From positions 1 through 6,992 of the forward strand of contig CAINKA010000082.1 in NCBI GenBank assembly GCA_903849835.1: a stretch of 6,992 nucleotides of DNA. Reading direction: 5' to 3'. The stretch's first letter is position 1; each line of letters starts with the position of its first letter. The DNA is from an uncultured Alphaproteobacteria bacterium (GTDB lineage Bacteria; Pseudomonadota; Alphaproteobacteria; Rickettsiales; UBA1997). Shown one piece after another: positions 6,214-6,992 of this stretch. A model generated the notes under the pieces. The model ran no database searches and was not told the origin of the DNA. It saw only the letters and a list, made by a program, of their open reading frames with translations. A program made the position numbers and the translations under genes.

Positions 6214-6930
6214 ATGTCTGTCGTTTTAAAAGCAGAAAAAAGAGAAAAACTTGGCACGTCTGCAGCTAGAAAAATCAAGAGAGAAGGCCGCATTCCAGCC
6301 GTAATTTACTCCGCAAATGGCAACGTAAATTTGAGTTTGGATGTTAGAGAATTCGAGCATGAATATTTCAAAGGCATCGCTTTAACTTCAGTCGTTGAGC
6401 TAGAACTTGGTGGAAAAAAACTTAAAGTTATTGCTCACAAAGTTGAGCTAGATCCAGTTTCTGATCGCCCAGTGCATGTTGATTTTTTAACTTGTGAAGA
6501 AAATAAAGCAGTTCGCGCCAAGCCAAAATTGGCTTTCATCAATCAAGAAAAATCTCCCGGTTTGAAAAAAGGTGGCTTCCTCCACATCGTGCTACGTAAG
6601 GTTGAAGTGCTATGCGAAAGCGAAAAAGCAATTCCAGAAAAAATTGAAGTTGATGTTGGAACGCTGCATGTCGGTAATAAAATCAGAGCTACAAATCTGA
6701 CTCTTCCAGCCGGAATAAAATTGGCCAAGAAAGGAAATTTTTTAATCGCGAGTGTGATTGGTCGCGGCAAATCTGAAGAAGAAACCGCAGCAGCCGCAGC
6801 TCCAACTGATGCAGCTGGCGCAACTCCAGCCGCAGGTGCGACTCCAGCAGCTGGCGCAACTCCAGCCGCGGGAAAAGCTGGTGCAGCAGCAGGCAAAGCT
6901 GACGAAAAAAAGCCAGCCGCTAAAAAATAA
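6214..6930 (+). CDS. rplY: Large-subunit ribosomal protein L25/Ctc with low-complexity tail
   Basis: L25 of the general stress protein Ctc type binds 5S rRNA in the 50S subunit. The N-terminal L25 domain (about 1-95) shows KREKLGTSAARKIKREGRIPAVIY (9-32), the DVREFE segment (43-48), and HKVELDPVSDRPVHVDFL (75-92), the classic 5S-rRNA-binding fold signature. The C-terminal TL5-type beta domain (about 100-183) includes EKIEVDVGTLHVGNKIRATNLTLPAGI (142-168). From about 187 to 238 the chain is an Ala/Gly/Pro/Thr tail ending in a lysine-rich stretch (DEKKPAAKK). It contains three AAGATP units and is probably disordered. The 238-residue length exceeds the roughly 190-210 usual for long-form L25 because of this tail. 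A strong Shine-Dalgarno sequence supports the start. The gene appears monocistronic: it has its own candidate promoter and is followed by an intrinsic terminator. In many bacteria pth follows, but here the terminator comes first. Confidence 0.96.
   Translation: MSVVLKAEKREKLGTSAARKIKREGRIPAVIYSANGNVNLSLDVREFEHEYFKGIALTSVVELELGGKKLKVIAHKVELDPVSDRPVHVDFLTCEENKAVRAKPKLAFINQEKSPGLKKGGFLHIVLRKVEVLCESEKAIPEKIEVDVGTLHVGNKIRATNLTLPAGIKLAKKGNFLIASVIGRGKSEEETAAAAAPTDAAGATPAAGATPAAGATPAAGKAGAAAGKADEKKPAAKK
6811..6864 (+). repeat. In-frame 18-bp tandem repeat in the rplY tail
   Basis: Three 18-bp units each encode AAGATP: 6811-6828, 6829-6846 and 6847-6864. Units 1 and 3 are identical (GCAGCTGGCGCAACTCCA). 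Unit 2 differs only at synonymous third positions (GCCGCAGGTGCGACTCCA). A fourth, degenerate start (GCCGCGGGA) follows. Only silent differences between units suggest the peptide pattern is maintained by selection or that the units expanded as a 36-bp pair. Confidence 0.9.
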
Positions 6931-6958
6931 TTTTTTTGATTTACAAAATTCTTCGTAG

Positions 6959-6986
6959 GGGCGGACCCATGTGTCCGCCCTTTTTT
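6959..6986 (+). terminator. Rho-independent terminator of rplY, also resembling a dispersed repeat
   Basis: A perfect 8-bp GC-rich stem GGGCGGAC (6959-6966) / GTCCGCCC (6973-6980) with loop CCATGT is followed at once by six T residues (6981-6986). It lies 28 nt after the rplY stop codon. The core from about 6955, GTAGGGGCGGACCCATGTG, resembles a short GC-rich palindrome that I recall as repeated between genes in many bacterial genomes. It may therefore be a repeat copy serving as the terminator. Confidence 0.87.
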
Positions 6987-6992
6987 ATGCCC

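Noticed and set aside
6543..6896. 117-codon minus-strand Ala/Val-rich frame inside rplY
   Set aside because: It is the antisense shadow of the repetitive Ala/Pro tail and the TL5 domain; no start signal or recognisable family.
1..6992. A new multi-gene defence or mobile system
   Set aside because: All six long genes are recognisable housekeeping families, and the remaining sequence is short intergenic DNA with promoters, repeats and a terminator.

Overview
The window reads as an AT-rich alphaproteobacterial chromosome segment made almost entirely of housekeeping genes. The best taxonomic pointer is the gene at 5051-5629, a DUF1013/TrcR-type protein that to my knowledge is essentially confined to Alphaproteobacteria. 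The SurA_N/PpiD-like gene followed at once by trpE is also an arrangement I associate with that class. Tryptophan and aspartate-family biosynthesis genes argue against a strongly reduced Rickettsia-like parasite. I cannot place it more finely.

Layout. The left half is a minus-strand operon: a membrane-anchored PpiD-like folding factor (1600-3519), then trpE (79-1587) 12 nt downstream. The right half is on the plus strand: lysC (3730-4971), then the overlapping pair trcR-like (5051-5629) and bcp (5629-6102), then rplY encoding L25/Ctc (6214-6930) with its own leader and an intrinsic terminator at 6959-6986. The 210-bp divergent gap between the ppiD-like gene and lysC holds a 7-copy, 9-bp palindromic tandem array (3592-3654). 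Its edge overlaps a good -35 box (TTGACA) reading toward the ppiD-like gene and trpE.

How the parts fit. TrpE and LysC are the feedback-controlled entry enzymes of the tryptophan and aspartate-family pathways. Their transcription units diverge from the same intergenic region. PpiD-like protein, Bcp and L25/Ctc are folding, peroxide-defence and ribosome components, and TrcR is thought to be a cell-cycle regulator. Three candidate promoters (for ppiD-trpE, trcR-bcp and rplY) share one layout: a TAnnnT-like or TAAAAA -10 box followed directly by the GC-rich discriminator GCCGCG. This hints at common growth-rate or stringent control.

There is no mobile element, CRISPR array, toxin system or RNA gene that I can support, and I do not see a new multi-gene system. 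The most unusual non-coding features are the 9-bp palindromic array, the shared discriminator, and two sequences resembling dispersed repeats at the two ends of the window. The latter would fit a contig that broke at repeats.
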